A stretch of DNA of 64,000 bases, from positions 147,828,001 through 147,892,000 of the forward strand of contig NC_064820.1 of the NCBI RefSeq assembly GCF_024166365.1, written 5' to 3'. Within the stretch, counting starts at the first letter, position 1, and each line of letters opens with the position of its first letter. This document shows, one piece after another, positions 45,001-57,160 of the stretch. A program made the translations under genes and the position numbers. This stretch comes from Elephas maximus indicus (taxonomy: Eukaryota > Chordata > Mammalia > Proboscidea > Elephantidae). The notes beneath the pieces were generated by a model that saw only the letters and a program-made list of their open reading frames with translations, searched no databases and was not told where the DNA came from.

Positions 45001-46424
45001 CACTCCTTAGTCTATCGACACAGTGCTCACACCACTGCTATTCTCAGTGTGCAGGCACACCTCGGCTGTGTTGTTCTGTTGTTTTCCACCTGAGAATGGA
45101 GGTGGCAGATACCTCTGAGTCTCACTATCAGATCTTGAAGGCCCTGCTGCCATGGTGATTCTGCCTCTGGGCGTCAGGGGGCAGCACATGGCCTGTCAGG
45201 GGATTGTCAGAGACCCACAGGTCCACTGGGCCTGTGCTTGTGATCAGAAGCCCCTTTACTGGTGTAGGAGCCTGACAGTACCAGGACCCAGGCTTAGGGC
45301 CTTGGACTGAGCTGGCAGTGGGACCTGGTCCATCTATGGGGCTGTGAGGAGAAGCTTCCTGACTCCGGTGTGTGTGTAGGGTCACCAGGACATGCAGCTA
45401 GTGACCCACTAAGGACACCTGCCCTGTGGCCAATACTCGTGTCTGTAAAATATATACACCCAAGCTCACTAGCCTGCAGACAGGACCTCTCTGGCTGTAG
45501 TAGCTCATAGTCTTTCCTGCAAAGCAGTGTCAGTGCTTCCCCTGTTTATTGATAATGTGGATTTAGCATCTAGCCAGAGAGGTCCTATGTCACTCCCTTT
45601 TCAAGTCAGAAGCCAGGGAAAGTAGAAGGCCCAAATGCCATGTGACTAGGCTGTGGTTAGTGGATGTGGCAAGAGGATGCTGAGCTGGGACCTAGTGCCA
45701 ACATCAGGCTTCTCTCTAAAGCCACCATGTGCCTTGTGGTGGTGGGCAGCTCGCAGCTAACCCTGGGCTAACTTCCAAGGGCTGGAGGGTCAGGAATGTC
45801 TTCAAGGTGGGCATGAAGAGAAGCCCGTGTTCCCCTCAACCTTCTGCCTGCCTTCTCTGAGTCAGGCATTCTGCCTGGTGACTGGCCTTTGAGACCCTGG
45901 CAGGCTCAGCCTGACCAATCATTCAGGCAGTCACCGTGGCAGAACCCCTACTGGGCCCATGCCTTCTGGGCGAGGCACCAAGCAGCAGAGGGCAGGGTCA
46001 CCTGCGTCTTTCTCACCTCCATGACCCTGGAGCCCTAGTACAGGACTTGGCCAGAGGGCTCAGGGAACGAGTGTGGATGAGCAGAGCTCACAGCCATGTA
46101 AGCACATGACAAGTGTCCAGCATGCAGACTGCTGTGACTGGTGGGGGTGCAGGGCTCACGGAGAAAGCACTGAACCCAGGCCGTAGGGTCAGGGAATGCT
46201 TTCTGGAGGAGACAGAGGGGATGTCTAAGAGGAGAGACCTGCAGGATTGAGGAGGTTTACAGATACGGGAGGCAGTGCTGTGTTCTGGGCTGAGGCATGT
46301 GCAGAGATCTGAAACTGAGATCTAAGCGGCCTGTAACAGAGTGCGGTAGAGAAGGTGCTGGTGGCAAAGTATGAGGGCAGGCTGGAGGGGTGGACAGCGT
46401 CTCTCCATTCCTGGACCCAGTTAG
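45001..46424. other. Intergenic DNA
   Basis: No supported gene or repeat. Confidence 0.3.
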
Positions 46425-46545
46425 ACGTTAGATGGCAGCTTCTGAACTTCTATGGGCCTTATCTCTAAAATGCAGACACTGGTACTATCAGCCCAGAGTG
46501 CTGGGGGATTGAATCTGCACACGTGTTTTATATGCTGCAAAGGGC
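46425..46545 (+). mobile_element. MIR fragment
   Basis: Weak MIR match: CTTATCTCTAAAATGCAGAC and GGGGGATTGAATCTGCAC. Confidence 0.4.
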
Positions 46546-46869
46546 TGAGTGGGGTGGGGTGATGGTTTTGGGGGTGCTGCCCTTCGAGAAGCCCTGGGGT
46601 GACTGGGGAAATGCCTGAGGAGGCACAGGAGGGTTTTGGCCCTCAGGCCCATGGGAAGCTGTGTCCCTTGGGTGTAATCTCAGTGGAAATAGGCACCACA
46701 CTTCCAGTTGTTTGGATTTGCTGGTAATTCAATCCTGGCGAGGCTGTCCATGGTTGTTGATGAATACGTTATGAGCACTTTGGGTTAAGTGGAAGTTCCT
46801 TAAGATTAGCCCAGCCCTTGTGCAAGGTGCGTTTCCCTGTGGAAAAAAGCACTGGCCGCTCTGAGGAGG
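46546..46869. other. Intergenic DNA
   Basis: Nothing recognised. Confidence 0.3.
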
Positions 46870-47130
46870 TTCTCTCCTGGGCTTCAGGGGAACTCCTCAA
46901 GGCGGGAGTTTGCAGCCAGCACCTTCGTGGGACCTAACGAGGAGCTGCCAGGTTTCAATTATGCGTCCGGCCCTGGCTTTGCACTGTTTGACTGACAGCT
47001 CATTACCCCGCTGCCATTTTTGGGCAGTGGAATTTAATCTCCCAGATGGGAAGCAAATCAATTTGCCCATCCGCCACAGCTGAGCCTACTTGAACTCAAC
47101 TTTAATTTATTCTCTTAAGCTTAGGAAGCC
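46870..47130. promoter_or_regulatory. Candidate conserved noncoding element
   Basis: Non-repetitive block with clustered developmental-factor-type sites: CAATTATGCG, CTGACAGCTCATTA (TGACAG is a MEIS/TGIF-type site), GGAATTTAATCTC (TAATC is the bicoid-class/PITX-type core) and CAAATCAATTTGC. The call is motif-based inference. Confidence 0.35.
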
Positions 47131-47965
47131 TTGTCGTTTCAAGGTACAGAAATATCGGGTTTCCCAGATAGCCTGGCAAGGGGAGTGCACAGGCACCTGG
47201 GTCAAGAGGGTTGCGCCTGGATCTCGACCTGGGCCCACCGTGTGGTGGTCAGCAAGGGAGGCGCCATCACCTGTCTCAAAGGAAGCCAGGCTCATCCATG
47301 GGAAGGCTGGGTGGGGCTGGGGAGGCGACATAACAACCGATCAAAGTTTGGATCAAAGTCGCCTGCCCAAGGGCTCAGGGTGGGAGGGAGCTGGTGGGGA
47401 CCTGCTGCCACTGGGGCCCTTCGGGCCTCTGGTTATTCCACACTGTGATTGTCACTCTGGTTTTAGAGCTTTGGAGACAAGAAGATTTAAAGGGTGTTGC
47501 TCTTGGACTCTCTGAGGTTTTTGCCCTCCCTAAAGTGTGACCATCAACCTAAAGCTGAGGCAGTGACCTTGAACTTGTGACACTGGGCCACTTTCTGCTC
47601 TGCCCACAGGGGCAATCAGAGGGCTTATTCCACAGTGAGCACATTACCTGACACATGTACTTTGGGGACATCCTCACAGACAAGTGAGCTCTGTCCTAAT
47701 GGCACTGCGACTGCTGCTTCCGCTGAGGGCATCTGGCTCCTGGCAGACCCTGGGGGTGGGGAGGTCTAAATGCTGTCAAGGTGGCTGTGAGCAGAAGATC
47801 TGTACACAGTTCTCGTCATCTCAGGGTCAAACAGGCCAGGGAGGGCCACTTCGCAGAGAAATTCCAGTTATGTTTTGCAAGAGGCAGAGACCTCAGGGTC
47901 TCAGCATGTTTTTCTGCATGTCTCTTAGCTCTGTGCTCTGCTGACACAGAAGGTCTCTGGAGTTT
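47131..47965. other. Intergenic DNA
   Basis: Open frames on both strands overlap; none has a recognised domain. Confidence 0.3.
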
Positions 47966-48150
47966 CCCTATGTGAATGTAGGTGAGTGAGTGAATGCATA
48001 TGTGAATGTGTGTGAGTGTGCATGTGAGTAATGTGTGTGAAAATGTGCCAGCGTGTGTATGCAGGTGTACAAGTGTGAGTGTGAGAATGTTGAGTGTGTA
48101 AGCATGCAAGTCTGGGTGTGTACAACAGTGTGCGTGTACGTGTGTGCGTG
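47966..48150. repeat. TGTGAG/TGTGAA-type degenerate tandem repeat
   Basis: Imperfect 4- to 10-bp units built on GTGTGAGT and GTGTGAAT run for about 185 bp. The His/Thr-rich antisense reading frames are by-products of this repeat. Confidence 0.8.
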
Positions 48151-48329
48151 CGCACGGTCACATTGGTGTGGGATGAGGGAGTGAGGAGGGAAGTGCTTTC
48201 TATGGGGAGACTTTCTCAGACGCTCATTCTCTGAGTTTGACAAAGCAGCCAGCCTGGGTTGGGCTTTAGGGGTCAGGGAAAGGCCAATCTATTTACACAC
48301 CTTTGCCAAGCAGCATGGAGGGGCGGTGA
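48151..48329. other. Intergenic DNA
   Basis: Nothing recognised. Confidence 0.3.
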
Positions 48330-48680
48330 TGGGGGCTGGGGATTAATGGGCAGTTTTATTGCCTTGCCTGTCAGGAGGGTCATGTGATATTATTTTGATA
48401 TCAGGGCCCCCAGAAGCAAACACAACAGGCTCGGTTATAAATAGAAGAAAACCCAAAGAAAAGGTGGCCTCACCCTTGCCATTGAGCGTTTCCCTTTCTT
48501 CTTGGCTGGGAGTGGCCCGGGACCCTCCTCCCTCCCCAGCGCCTTCAGGTGGATTGCTCTAAGGCGGCACCAAGGCCAGCTCCCAAGATAACGCTGGCCT
48601 GTGGCGCCTAGCAGGGAAAATTAAACACCTCAGTTGCTAATGAAAAAAATCATCCAAGCACTCCCCACCCTCCCACACAT
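48330..48680. promoter_or_regulatory. Candidate conserved noncoding element
   Basis: A/T-rich island with GTGATATTATTTTGATATC, TTATAAATAG and TTGCTAATGAAAAAAATC in otherwise GC-rich DNA. No repeat identity. Inference only. Confidence 0.3.
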
Positions 48681-48857
48681 ACCGTTGCCCCATGAGAGGG
48701 AAGCCAGACCACTCAGGTGCCTGATGACACAGCCTCAGTGACAAACAGAAGTGAGAAGAAAGCCTGCCCAGCACTGACTGGCTCCCTCGAGGCTTCTACC
48801 CTCCTGAGAAAGGCTGGCACTGGGGAGCACCAACAGCCATGGGCACCCTGGGAGAGT

Positions 48858-48883
48858 GTGTGCATGTGTGTGTGTGTGTGTGC
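48858..48883. repeat. (TG)n microsatellite
   Basis: GTGTGCATGTGTGTGTGTGT run. Confidence 0.85.
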
Positions 48884-49079
48884 AACGGGAGGGGAGTGAC
48901 GTGACCCATGAGAAACAGAGAAGACTGCCTATCTCTCGCTCTCTTTTTGCCTTAGTGTAAGCCAGCTTTTCTGTCAGGGCTAACTGCAGCTGTGACCAAA
49001 TACAGCCACCTGACCCTGAATGTGAGGGAGGAATTCTGTCAGATAAACAAGTCCATGGATGGATAGCTCCAAATGCGGC

Positions 49080-49117
49080 GGGGGGGGGGGGGGTGGGGGT
49101 GGCGGGGGGAGGGGAGC
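49080..49117. repeat. G14 run and quadruplex-capable G tract
   Basis: A 14-base G homopolymer (49080-49093) is followed by G5, G6 and G4 blocks separated by one to four bases. It fits a plus-strand G-quadruplex and is a likely site of sequencing length error. Confidence 0.8.
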
Positions 49118-49671
49118 GGCTAGCAGCAGAGGCCAGGGCTGAAGTGGTTCTGTCCTGAGGGGCTCTCAGTAGAGGGACCATGGGTAACAACCCTCCACCC
49201 CCACTGGGGCTGGGGGGAGCAGCCCATCTGCCACCTTGCCACCTATCACCTTGTTCTTTTGGCCTAGAAAATTCTAACCCCTCCAATGAAGTCCAGCTGG
49301 AGGTTATCTGCTTCAAGAAACCTTCCCTGAGTCCTCTGAGCTGGTGAGCAGAATATTCCCTCCTCTGAGCCCCAAGCCTGTTCAGCAGGCGCTTCTCTGT
49401 GGGTTCCCCCCTCCACTGGGGAGAGGCAACGCTTTTGTCAGAGGCACCCATTCTGAGGTGTCATTCACTGTGAGCACTCAATGAATCCTTGTTGGCCACT
49501 AGATTTCCTTAAATACACATTTCTATTTGTCTATCACAACAGCTTCTGTTTAATCCTCCAGGGCTGGCCACACAGGACCTGTCTGTGAACAGGCAAGAAG
49601 CCCTTTCCAACCGGAGAACAGAATGTTGGGTGGATACCAAAGGAGGGCCCAGCTCCACGGGAGTGGGGAGA
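49118..49671. other. Intergenic DNA
   Basis: The antisense strand is open for 238 codons from 49451 to 48735, but this frame runs through the G tract and the microsatellite and has no recognisable domain. Not called a gene. Confidence 0.35.
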
Positions 49672-49845
49672 GCTCTGGTTGTAGAGTCAGACAGAGCTGG
49701 GCTCAAATCCCAGCTCCACCATTCATAGCTGTGTGACCTTGGAGAATATGCTTCACTCCTCTGTGTCCCTCATTGTAACACAGGGATGGTATTACTTACC
49801 TCATGAGGTTGTGATGAGAAGTAAATGAAATGATGTATGCAGAGG
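49672..49845 (+). mobile_element. MIR SINE
   Basis: GGGCTCAAATCCCAGCTCC, AGCTGTGTGACCTTGG, CTCATGAGGTTGTGATGAG. Confidence 0.88.
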
Positions 49846-50279
49846 GCCGATGTGTGTGTGTGCACATGTACACACACAGGCTTTGTAGTTACTATTGTCA
49901 CTTTAGTCCCAGCTGGAGCCATGGAGTTGTTAGTTCTCAGACAGTCATTTAAAAAGGCTCGTGGTGGAGAGCTGAGGAAATCATCTGGATAATTCAGGGC
50001 AGAGCCCTGCTACTAAGAGCAAGGATTGTTTCCTCAGAAACAAGGGGGAGGGGCTTTGTCTGCTTAGTGTCCCGTCCATCCCAGGGTGGCATGGACTTGG
50101 GGAGGGGGGACACTCAGGCACAGTGACAGTGGGTAATGAGGTGGCTCTGCTCCATAGCACTTGCTTCGAGTCTGGCTCCGACACAGCTTACAGTGAAGGG
50201 GAGGCCTGGGGAATACCACTTACCTCTCTAGGAACTGCTGGACTTCTCCCCTCACAAAATAATTTCATTTCTGGTAAAT
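49846..50279. other. Intergenic DNA with a short (TG)n run
   Basis: TGTGTGTGTG at 49852-49861 and ACACACAC at 49871. Otherwise nothing recognised. Confidence 0.4.
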
Positions 50280-50800
50280 TTTACTAACTGCAAACTTGTC
50301 TTTTGAATAGAGGCATGTGTGCATTTCAGGAGGCTCCTTGCAGTTGCACCAATTTTTTATAGTAATAAGCTTTTTCATCCCCCTCTAAACATGAGGCTGA
50401 CATCAGAAAACAGTTTCTGATCCCAGTTTTAAAAACTAACTGGGTGGTTTAGAGATGATGGGAATCCCAGGTGGTTTATTGGCTCCCTTTCTTTTAGTTT
50501 CATTGAAAAGTATTTCCTTCAATGAAGCCACATCTCAGGGCACGATGCACTTTGGATTATTGAAATTTTAGAAACGTTTAGGTGATTATGGTAAATAATT
50601 CATGCAAACCCTGACAAATGCAATTTATTCTTTTGTGCCATCACAAGGAAGGAGAAACTGGCTGCCCCTCCTCTATTTTCTTCCCAATCCTTTTAGCGAC
50701 ATCTAGTGGAGGATCTTTGCAAAATACAGAATTTAGTTCCGTGGTGTTCCTTCTCCAAAGTTAAGGAATTAAGATTCATTGGGAAGCCATTTAAACCTTG
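50280..50800. promoter_or_regulatory. Candidate conserved noncoding element
   Basis: An A/T-rich, non-repetitive block with GGTGATTATGGTAAATAATTC and CATGCAAACC. Its low-repeat character and its place beside the gene's 3' end are the only support. Confidence 0.3.
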
Positions 50801-50909
50801 TTTCCATTTATATTTTCATCTGTGCTTCTGCCTCCAAATTAGAAATACCATCGAGGCCAAATGGACTCTTGTTTTTTAATATTAGAGGGTGCCATCAGGT
50901 ACCCTATAT

Positions 50910-51095
50910 CACAGTGATCAGTATCTGTGGATTTGGATCTGGTCACTTATTAGCAGTGTGACCATAGGCAAGCTACTTCTCCCAGCCTCAGTGTTCTCAG
51001 CTGTAAAATGGACCTAATAGCAGAGCCTGTCCTATAGGATCATTGCAAGAATAAAGCAAAACGATGCCCATAAATGACTAAACACAGTGTATTAC
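50910..51095 (+). mobile_element. MIR SINE
   Basis: TTTGGATCTGGTCACTTATTAG, AGTGTGACCATAGGCAAG, GCTGTAAAATGGACC. Confidence 0.85.
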
Positions 51096-51103
51096 AACTA
51101 GCA

Positions 51104-51500
51104 ATGTTGTTACTTGCCATGGATTTGGCTCCAACCCATAGTGACCTTATTATAACAGAAGAAAATGCTGTTCACTCCTGTGCCATCTCCATGATCTTCG
51201 ATATGTTTGATTCCATTGTTGTGCTATTGTGTCAGTCATTTCATTGAGGTTTCCCCCCATTTTCACTGATAAAAAAAAAAAAAAAAAACGGTTGCCATTG
51301 AGTCGATTCTGACTCATAGCAACCCTACAGTGCTGAGTAGAACTGCCCCATAGGGTTTACAAGGAACAGCTGGTGGATCCGAACTGCTAACCTTTTACTA
51401 AACAGCCGAGCTCTTAACTATGGCACCACCAGGGCTCGTTTTCACTGACAGCCACTGTTTATTTCTCATCACCCTCCTTGGGTCACTGCAGATCCTACCT
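51104..51500 (-). mobile_element. RTE 3' fragment split by an AfroSINE
   Basis: The minus-strand RTE tail (TTGGCTCCAACCCATAGTGACC, GTGCCATCTCCATGATC, GTCAGTCATTTCATTGAGG) is interrupted at 51270. A short, degenerate continuation may follow the SINE. Confidence 0.75.
51270..51438 (-). mobile_element. AfroSINE in the RTE fragment
   Basis: The A-rich left flank leads into GGTTGCCATTGAGTCGATTC and the SINE ends CCACCAGGGCTC. The 10-bp duplication TTTTCACTGA is perfect (51260-51269 and 51439-51448). Confidence 0.92.
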
Positions 51501-52261
51501 ATAGACAATGCTCTTGGGAGTCTGCAGATGTCTTATATGAAGTGTTATCACTGTAAAATACATATTCTTGAAAAGACAACTGCTAAACCTTTTCTCTCTT
51601 TTTGGTCAAACTCGAATGAAGAAATAGTAATTCATAATCTAAACCCAGCAAAGATCTTGGAAAAAGAAATTTAAAAGTCTTAATAATGTATTTAGAAGAA
51701 ACTTGGAAGTTATCAGGTTTGAGTTAGTAGTCTGCCTTTTTGGTGAAAAAGAGATCAGCCACATGATAGTTTCGTACCCTGTTTCTATTTCATTAGGCAG
51801 AGTATGGAAAGGAAAAATGACCTTTGACATTCATCCATGATAAGCAGGGTACTGCTGTTTCTTCCTGGTTAGTCTGCTTTAGAAGTAGGTACTTTTCTTT
51901 TTAAGAAGTGGAAGCAGTCTTCTGTGTTTTTGGCAAAATGTCCTTTGAAGCAAAAAGTGTCTGTTTTGCTAATGTATTTTTAGCTACTCTGGTCCATCTG
52001 GGATCTTTCTAAATAAACTAGATCCCTAAACACCCTCAGCTGTGAGAAGGCATGTAGAAGTTGGTAGCACATCCTGGGGACCTGGGTGGTGGCAGCTTGC
52101 CCTTGGAAAGCTCCTGGCACCCCTCTTTTCTGGCCTGCAGGGACAATAGGCCCAACAAAGCCCCAGCAGAGGGCTCAAGGCCTCTTCAGCTTCTTCTGGC
52201 AAGCAGCCCAGAGGCACCCAGGCCCAGCCATGAAGAGACTGTCAGGAGCAGAGGGCATTAG
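51500..52261. other. Intergenic DNA 3' of the host gene
   Basis: No repeat or gene recognised apart from short A/T-rich patches. Confidence 0.3.
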
Positions 52262-52385
52262 GAGAGACCTGGGCTCAGAGTCTGAAGACCTGGGCTGGAG
52301 TACCAGCTCTGTCACTTGCCACCTGTGTGGCTTTGGGCATGTCTGCTTCATCATCTGTGAAGTGGGGATAACATGCTAACCCAAG
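52262..52385 (+). mobile_element. MIR fragment
   Basis: GACCTGGGCTGGAGTACC, CTGTGTGGCTTTGGGC, CATCTGTGAAGTGGGG. Confidence 0.75.
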
Positions 52386-52539
52386 TGGTACAAGGATGGA
52401 AGGAGGGGGTTTTTCATCAACACCTTCTACAAACCACTAGAGGACTGAAGATAACACCACCCACCCAGGCTGCAGTGGGCACCAGCCAGGCCCCTCACCC
52501 CCAGACTTAGGACTCACAGGCACAATAACTTGAAACACA

Positions 52540-53358
<819 letters not shown>

Positions 53359-54199
53359 CTAGCAGGCCACGGTAGCTGTGGGACTTACTTGCCCCGGGTC
53401 ACTCCCCCCACCCCCAGGCCTTCTGTGCGGCAGTGGCCTCATGCTGGGTCATGTTCCATGAGCTGTATTGGGCCAGTGGCTGCTCAGTACAGGCGTGAGA
53501 AAACCCAGTCCCTGCCAGGTGCAGGCACAGACAAGTGGGCAGAAAACTACAAGCTGGGGGAGAACGTGCCTTCAGAGAAAGGAGGCGCACCAGGAAATTT
53601 TCTGAAAGGTGACCAGACAGGAGGTGTGTGTTTGTGGTGTGTGGTGTGCTTGAAGCCCCACAAGGGCAGCACAGGCTCCCACATGTTTTTTCCCAACCTC
53701 ATGGACACCAGCATGGTGCCTGACACCCAGCCCAGGCTGAGACACTCCCAGGGGGTGGCTCTCCAGGAAGGCAATGACCTCCATCCATGAAAGCGGAGGG
53801 GCCTACAAATTTCATAGTGGCCTCCAGATTTCATGAGTGCAGGGGCTGATGGCCAGGAATCCACCACAACACACACCAGCTGTGCCAGCCCAAAGGCCAG
53901 GGCACTGGGGAGCCACGGTGCAGGGGAAAACTCTGGGTCAAGTGGTCTGTTCATCTCAGTGGCTGTCATCCAATTCTCCAGGCCAATTTTACTAGAGTTC
54001 CTATACATTTCTGTTTAAAGTAACTATTGCATGGCAACATTTTCAGGACTCAGAACTTAAGCAAGAATCTGAAATCAGGACAGGAAAACTGGTACTCCTT
54101 TGCCTGGGCGCCAAGGTGCTCCTGGTCCACACCATGTGTGCATGGCCAGATGACCTGGTTGAGGGAGAGGGGGATGGCCGTCAGCATGGCGACTTGCCT

Positions 54200-54290
54200 G
54201 TATGGTGGGAATAACATGGGCTTTGGAGTCAGGGCCCTGGGCTTAAATCCCTTACTGGTCCCATTTCACACTTAAGGGTACTGAGGGTAA
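54200..54290 (+). mobile_element. MIR fragment
   Basis: ACATGGGCTTTGGAGTCAGG and GGGCTTAAATCCCTTACTGG. Short. Confidence 0.45.
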
Positions 54291-54449
54291 GGGCTTGGGG
54301 CCAGCTCTCATTGGGATTTCTTTATTTGGCAGATCTATAGTTGGTCACTGAGGTGCTGGCCCACCCCACAGCTCGGGCTCCTGCTGCTGGGGAGAAGTTT
54401 TCAGACACCTGAGGTTTCTTGTGGTGCTCCTCACTCACTACAGTTTGTA

Positions 54450-55038
54450 GGTTTTTTGTTTTTTTTTTAAACTTTTATTTGAGTTTTAAGCTGAATTTAT
54501 TCCCGAGCCGTAAGTTTTGTTTCTTTAGTTTCTTCTGGGGTATCTTTTTCTTCTGTGTGACCTTCTCTTCCGGTTTAGGAACAATCTGTTCCTTCTCAGT
54601 ACGGATCATACATGGCATGGCAGGAGAGCTCACGTACGGGTTAATCTGACCATGAGCTCTGTACGTGCGACATCTCGGAGGCTTTGTTCACCTGGATGTG
54701 CTCAATGACAGAGAATCTACTTTAGGCCCTTAAATTCAGCATTACTGTCTGCATTTTGAGGCGTGTGCAGCAAAGATTCAGCACTCTTTTAGATCACCAA
54801 CCCGGTATGCAACCCCACGGTCTGGCCTGGGCACACCTACCAACTCCACCATAATGTTGGAACAGCACACGTTGCTTCTGTGAAGTGACATCTTTCAGAT
54901 ACTTGGTGGCTTTTCGGATATGCATACCCTTGATGGCCTGGGCAGTTTCATGGGTGTTCTTAAAATAGACCTGAAGATTTGAACCTCTTGATTTACATGA
55001 TTTTGTGGAGGTTTTTGGGTCTCTTACGGGAAGACCAT
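54450..55038 (-). pseudogene. RPL17: RPL17 processed pseudogene
   Basis: RPL17 is a protein of the large ribosomal subunit. The minus strand reads through an intronless copy: an ATG at 55036-55038, then stretches matching RPL17 ([16 protein letters not shown], [49 protein letters not shown]), a C-terminal lysine-rich block, and TAA at 54497-54499. A T-rich tract at 54450-54472 (poly(A) on the pseudogene strand) marks a retrocopy. Many substitutions, at least one internal stop and several frameshifts make it nonfunctional. It lies in the MACROH2A1 intron on the same strand. Confidence 0.88.
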
Positions 55039-55175
55039 GTCTGTGGGTTTTGAATGTGTCCCCGGTCCTTGGACAGCCACACTTCTCCCATTGTTGTCAA
55101 CGTAGAGCATTTCAGAGCCACAGCTGAAAACCATTCCTGTGACTTGTTTTTGATCAAACATGGCTTCACTCATCT
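55039..55175 (-). other. Unexplained 5' extension of the RPL17 retrocopy
   Basis: Directly upstream of the pseudogene ATG, the minus strand is open from an ATG at about 55160 for some 48 codons. I do not recognise the product. CTTCACTCA near 55163-55171 resembles CCTCACTCA near 54428-54436, so a target duplication may enclose this segment together with the pseudogene. Confidence 0.35.
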
Positions 55176-56394
55176 AGAAGACAGACCCCTAGTAACTTCT
55201 GGATACTTCAGAAATGGAGCTCATTTTTAGAGAACAAAGGGATGTCACCACGGGCGTTCCCTAGCCTGTGTGGAGAAGCCAGCATGTGACTAGTGCGGTG
55301 AACCGGGGTCAGGGTTCCTTCACACACAGGCTGCTCCTCCTCAGCCACACAGAGAACCCACCAAGCAGGCAGCGCACAGGACACTGTTGATGAGGAAGGC
55401 GGCTCAGGGGCTGAGCAGAGAGCTTCAGAGACATTCTGAGCAGGGTATGCACGGCTTCCTCCTGAGGAAATCCTGGTGGCTCTGCGTCCCACCGGATCGG
55501 GCAGAGTGACCAACAGGTGGGTGAGGGGCAGTACAGGAAGAAGGGTTTGCAGGGAGAGGACAGGGATGAGACTGCATGTGGCAGGCCTTTCCCCTCACAC
55601 CCATCCACATCCTTGGACCAGAAAGCTCAGTCTGGCAATAAGCTTTTCTTATCATACCTGACACAGTGGCCTTGACTATTTTTCCAGGACTGAGGAGCAC
55701 AGGGGATAGGTAACTTAGAACAAGACACACCTTAGGAACTGCTTGAAGGTGTTAACTTGGCCTTCCAGTTTTTGTGGCTGTCTCCCTGGTAGGCATGTAC
55801 CCAAGGGAGTGTGCACAGGTGAGTCCCATAGGGAGCAGAACTCATATCCACTGGGGGAAGTGTGGGGTGGCAGGGCTGCCTTCCCTCCACCTGGACCTTC
55901 CCCTGAGAGGGGGGACCAGGTCTGCTTTTGTGTGCAGGCACAAGGTCACAGGGTCACTGGAATAAGGGCCCATTTTGAGTGTCTCACAAAGAACGAATGT
56001 TCATTTTTCTGCTGTAAATACAGCTGCTGCTAGAAGGATTGATCAGATTACAATGGCCCCATTAATTTCATCCCTGATGAGAAAAGCCTGAGGAGGCAGC
56101 AAGTGGTCAGGTGGGCAGGAGTGGGGCACGTCCGGTGGCTGCGGCAGGACAGGGGCCCAGCCCACAGATGGACACAGCCCGCACTTGGGCCAAGGGAGCT
56201 CCAGGGCCTGGGAGATCGAGCAGAGCTGACGGTGGGCCTGACCTGAAGGTGGCTGAGACGGGCTGTGAGAAGCAGCGTTCTTTGCATGTGAAGCCCAAGA
56301 CCATGCCCCACTGGCTCCAAGCTCCCTCAGTGAGGGCACCCTCCTGCCTGTCTGCCTGCCTCACACCTGCACAGGAGAGCTGGGCTGAGAGCAG
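55176..56394. other. Intronic DNA
   Basis: No exon or clear repeat. Open frames occur on both strands with no known domain. Confidence 0.35.
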
Positions 56395-56409
56395 AGCTTT
56401 GAATAGGGT

Positions 56410-56520
56410 TCAAAGCCCTGTTGAGAATTTGCATTTCTAACAAGTTCCCAGGCAACGCTAATGCTGCTGGTTAAGGACCTTTTGGTGTAGGGTGGAAATG
56501 CAAATTCTCAGCAGGGATTC
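56410..56520. mobile_element. Inverted pair of MER5A-like fragments
   Basis: GAGAATTTGCATTTCTAAC and AAGTTCCCAGG match MER5A (hAT-Charlie). A reverse-complement piece follows: arms 56416-56437 and 56495-56516 pair at 21 of 22 positions with a loop of about 57 bases. Confidence 0.65.
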
Positions 56521-56915
56521 AAAGCCCTGGCTGAGGGGCGAGCCTGTGAGACTTCCCTGAGCTGCCATCTCTTATGTGGTCTGATGGCCATGGTCCCACC
56601 CACTCCTGTTTCCCCTGCCCTGCAGGAGCTGGCCCTGGTGCAGGGCTTCTTTAGCTGCTCGAATTGCCACAGGTTACTATGTCTTCAGCATTACAGATGC
56701 CAGGCTGATGCCGGGTGGGACGTGGTGTGGTGCAGTGTGCACCCTGGCCCCTTTGCCCTTGCTGACTGTAAGACCTCAAAAATGTGCCTGCCACTCCTGC
56801 CTGTGTCCACTGCTTTCTGACAGACCCTCTCCCAAAGCTCTTGGTTCTTCTATCTGGACCCCTAAAAGAGGGTGTGTGACTTTCAGTGAGGGAATGTTCT
56901 TCCCTGTTCCTCTAC
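56521..56915. other. Intronic DNA
   Basis: Nothing recognised. Confidence 0.3.
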
Positions 56916-57041
56916 ATCACTAGTGTTCAAACTTCAGCCTCTATCAGAATCACAAGGGGCTTGTCACACTGACTGCTGGCTCAGCCCTGACTCTGGTCCA
57001 GCAGTCTGGGGCCCACACTTTCAGAGCCACTGTTCTCCATG
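56916..57041 (+). mobile_element. MER5A-like fragment
   Basis: GTTCAAACTTCAGC, TATCAGAATCACAAGGGGC, ending CAGAGCCACTG, the hAT-Charlie MER5A pattern. Confidence 0.6.
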
Positions 57042-57160
57042 CAGCCAGCACTGACTTTACCATCTGAGCTTGCGGAGAGGCACTAACGGTTAAGAACCTG
57101 CAGGTGAGAGAGAAAGACAGCGATCAAAAGATTTAGACCTCAGTGCCGGTATCTGTACGT

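Noticed and set aside
47816-48243. His/Thr-rich minus-strand frames as a histidine-repeat protein
   Set aside because: They are translations of the TGTGAG-type tandem repeat in three frames.
48735-49451. 238-codon minus-strand open frame as a gene
   Set aside because: It runs through a G homopolymer and a (TG)n microsatellite, is Pro/Ser-rich from GC bias, and matches no domain.
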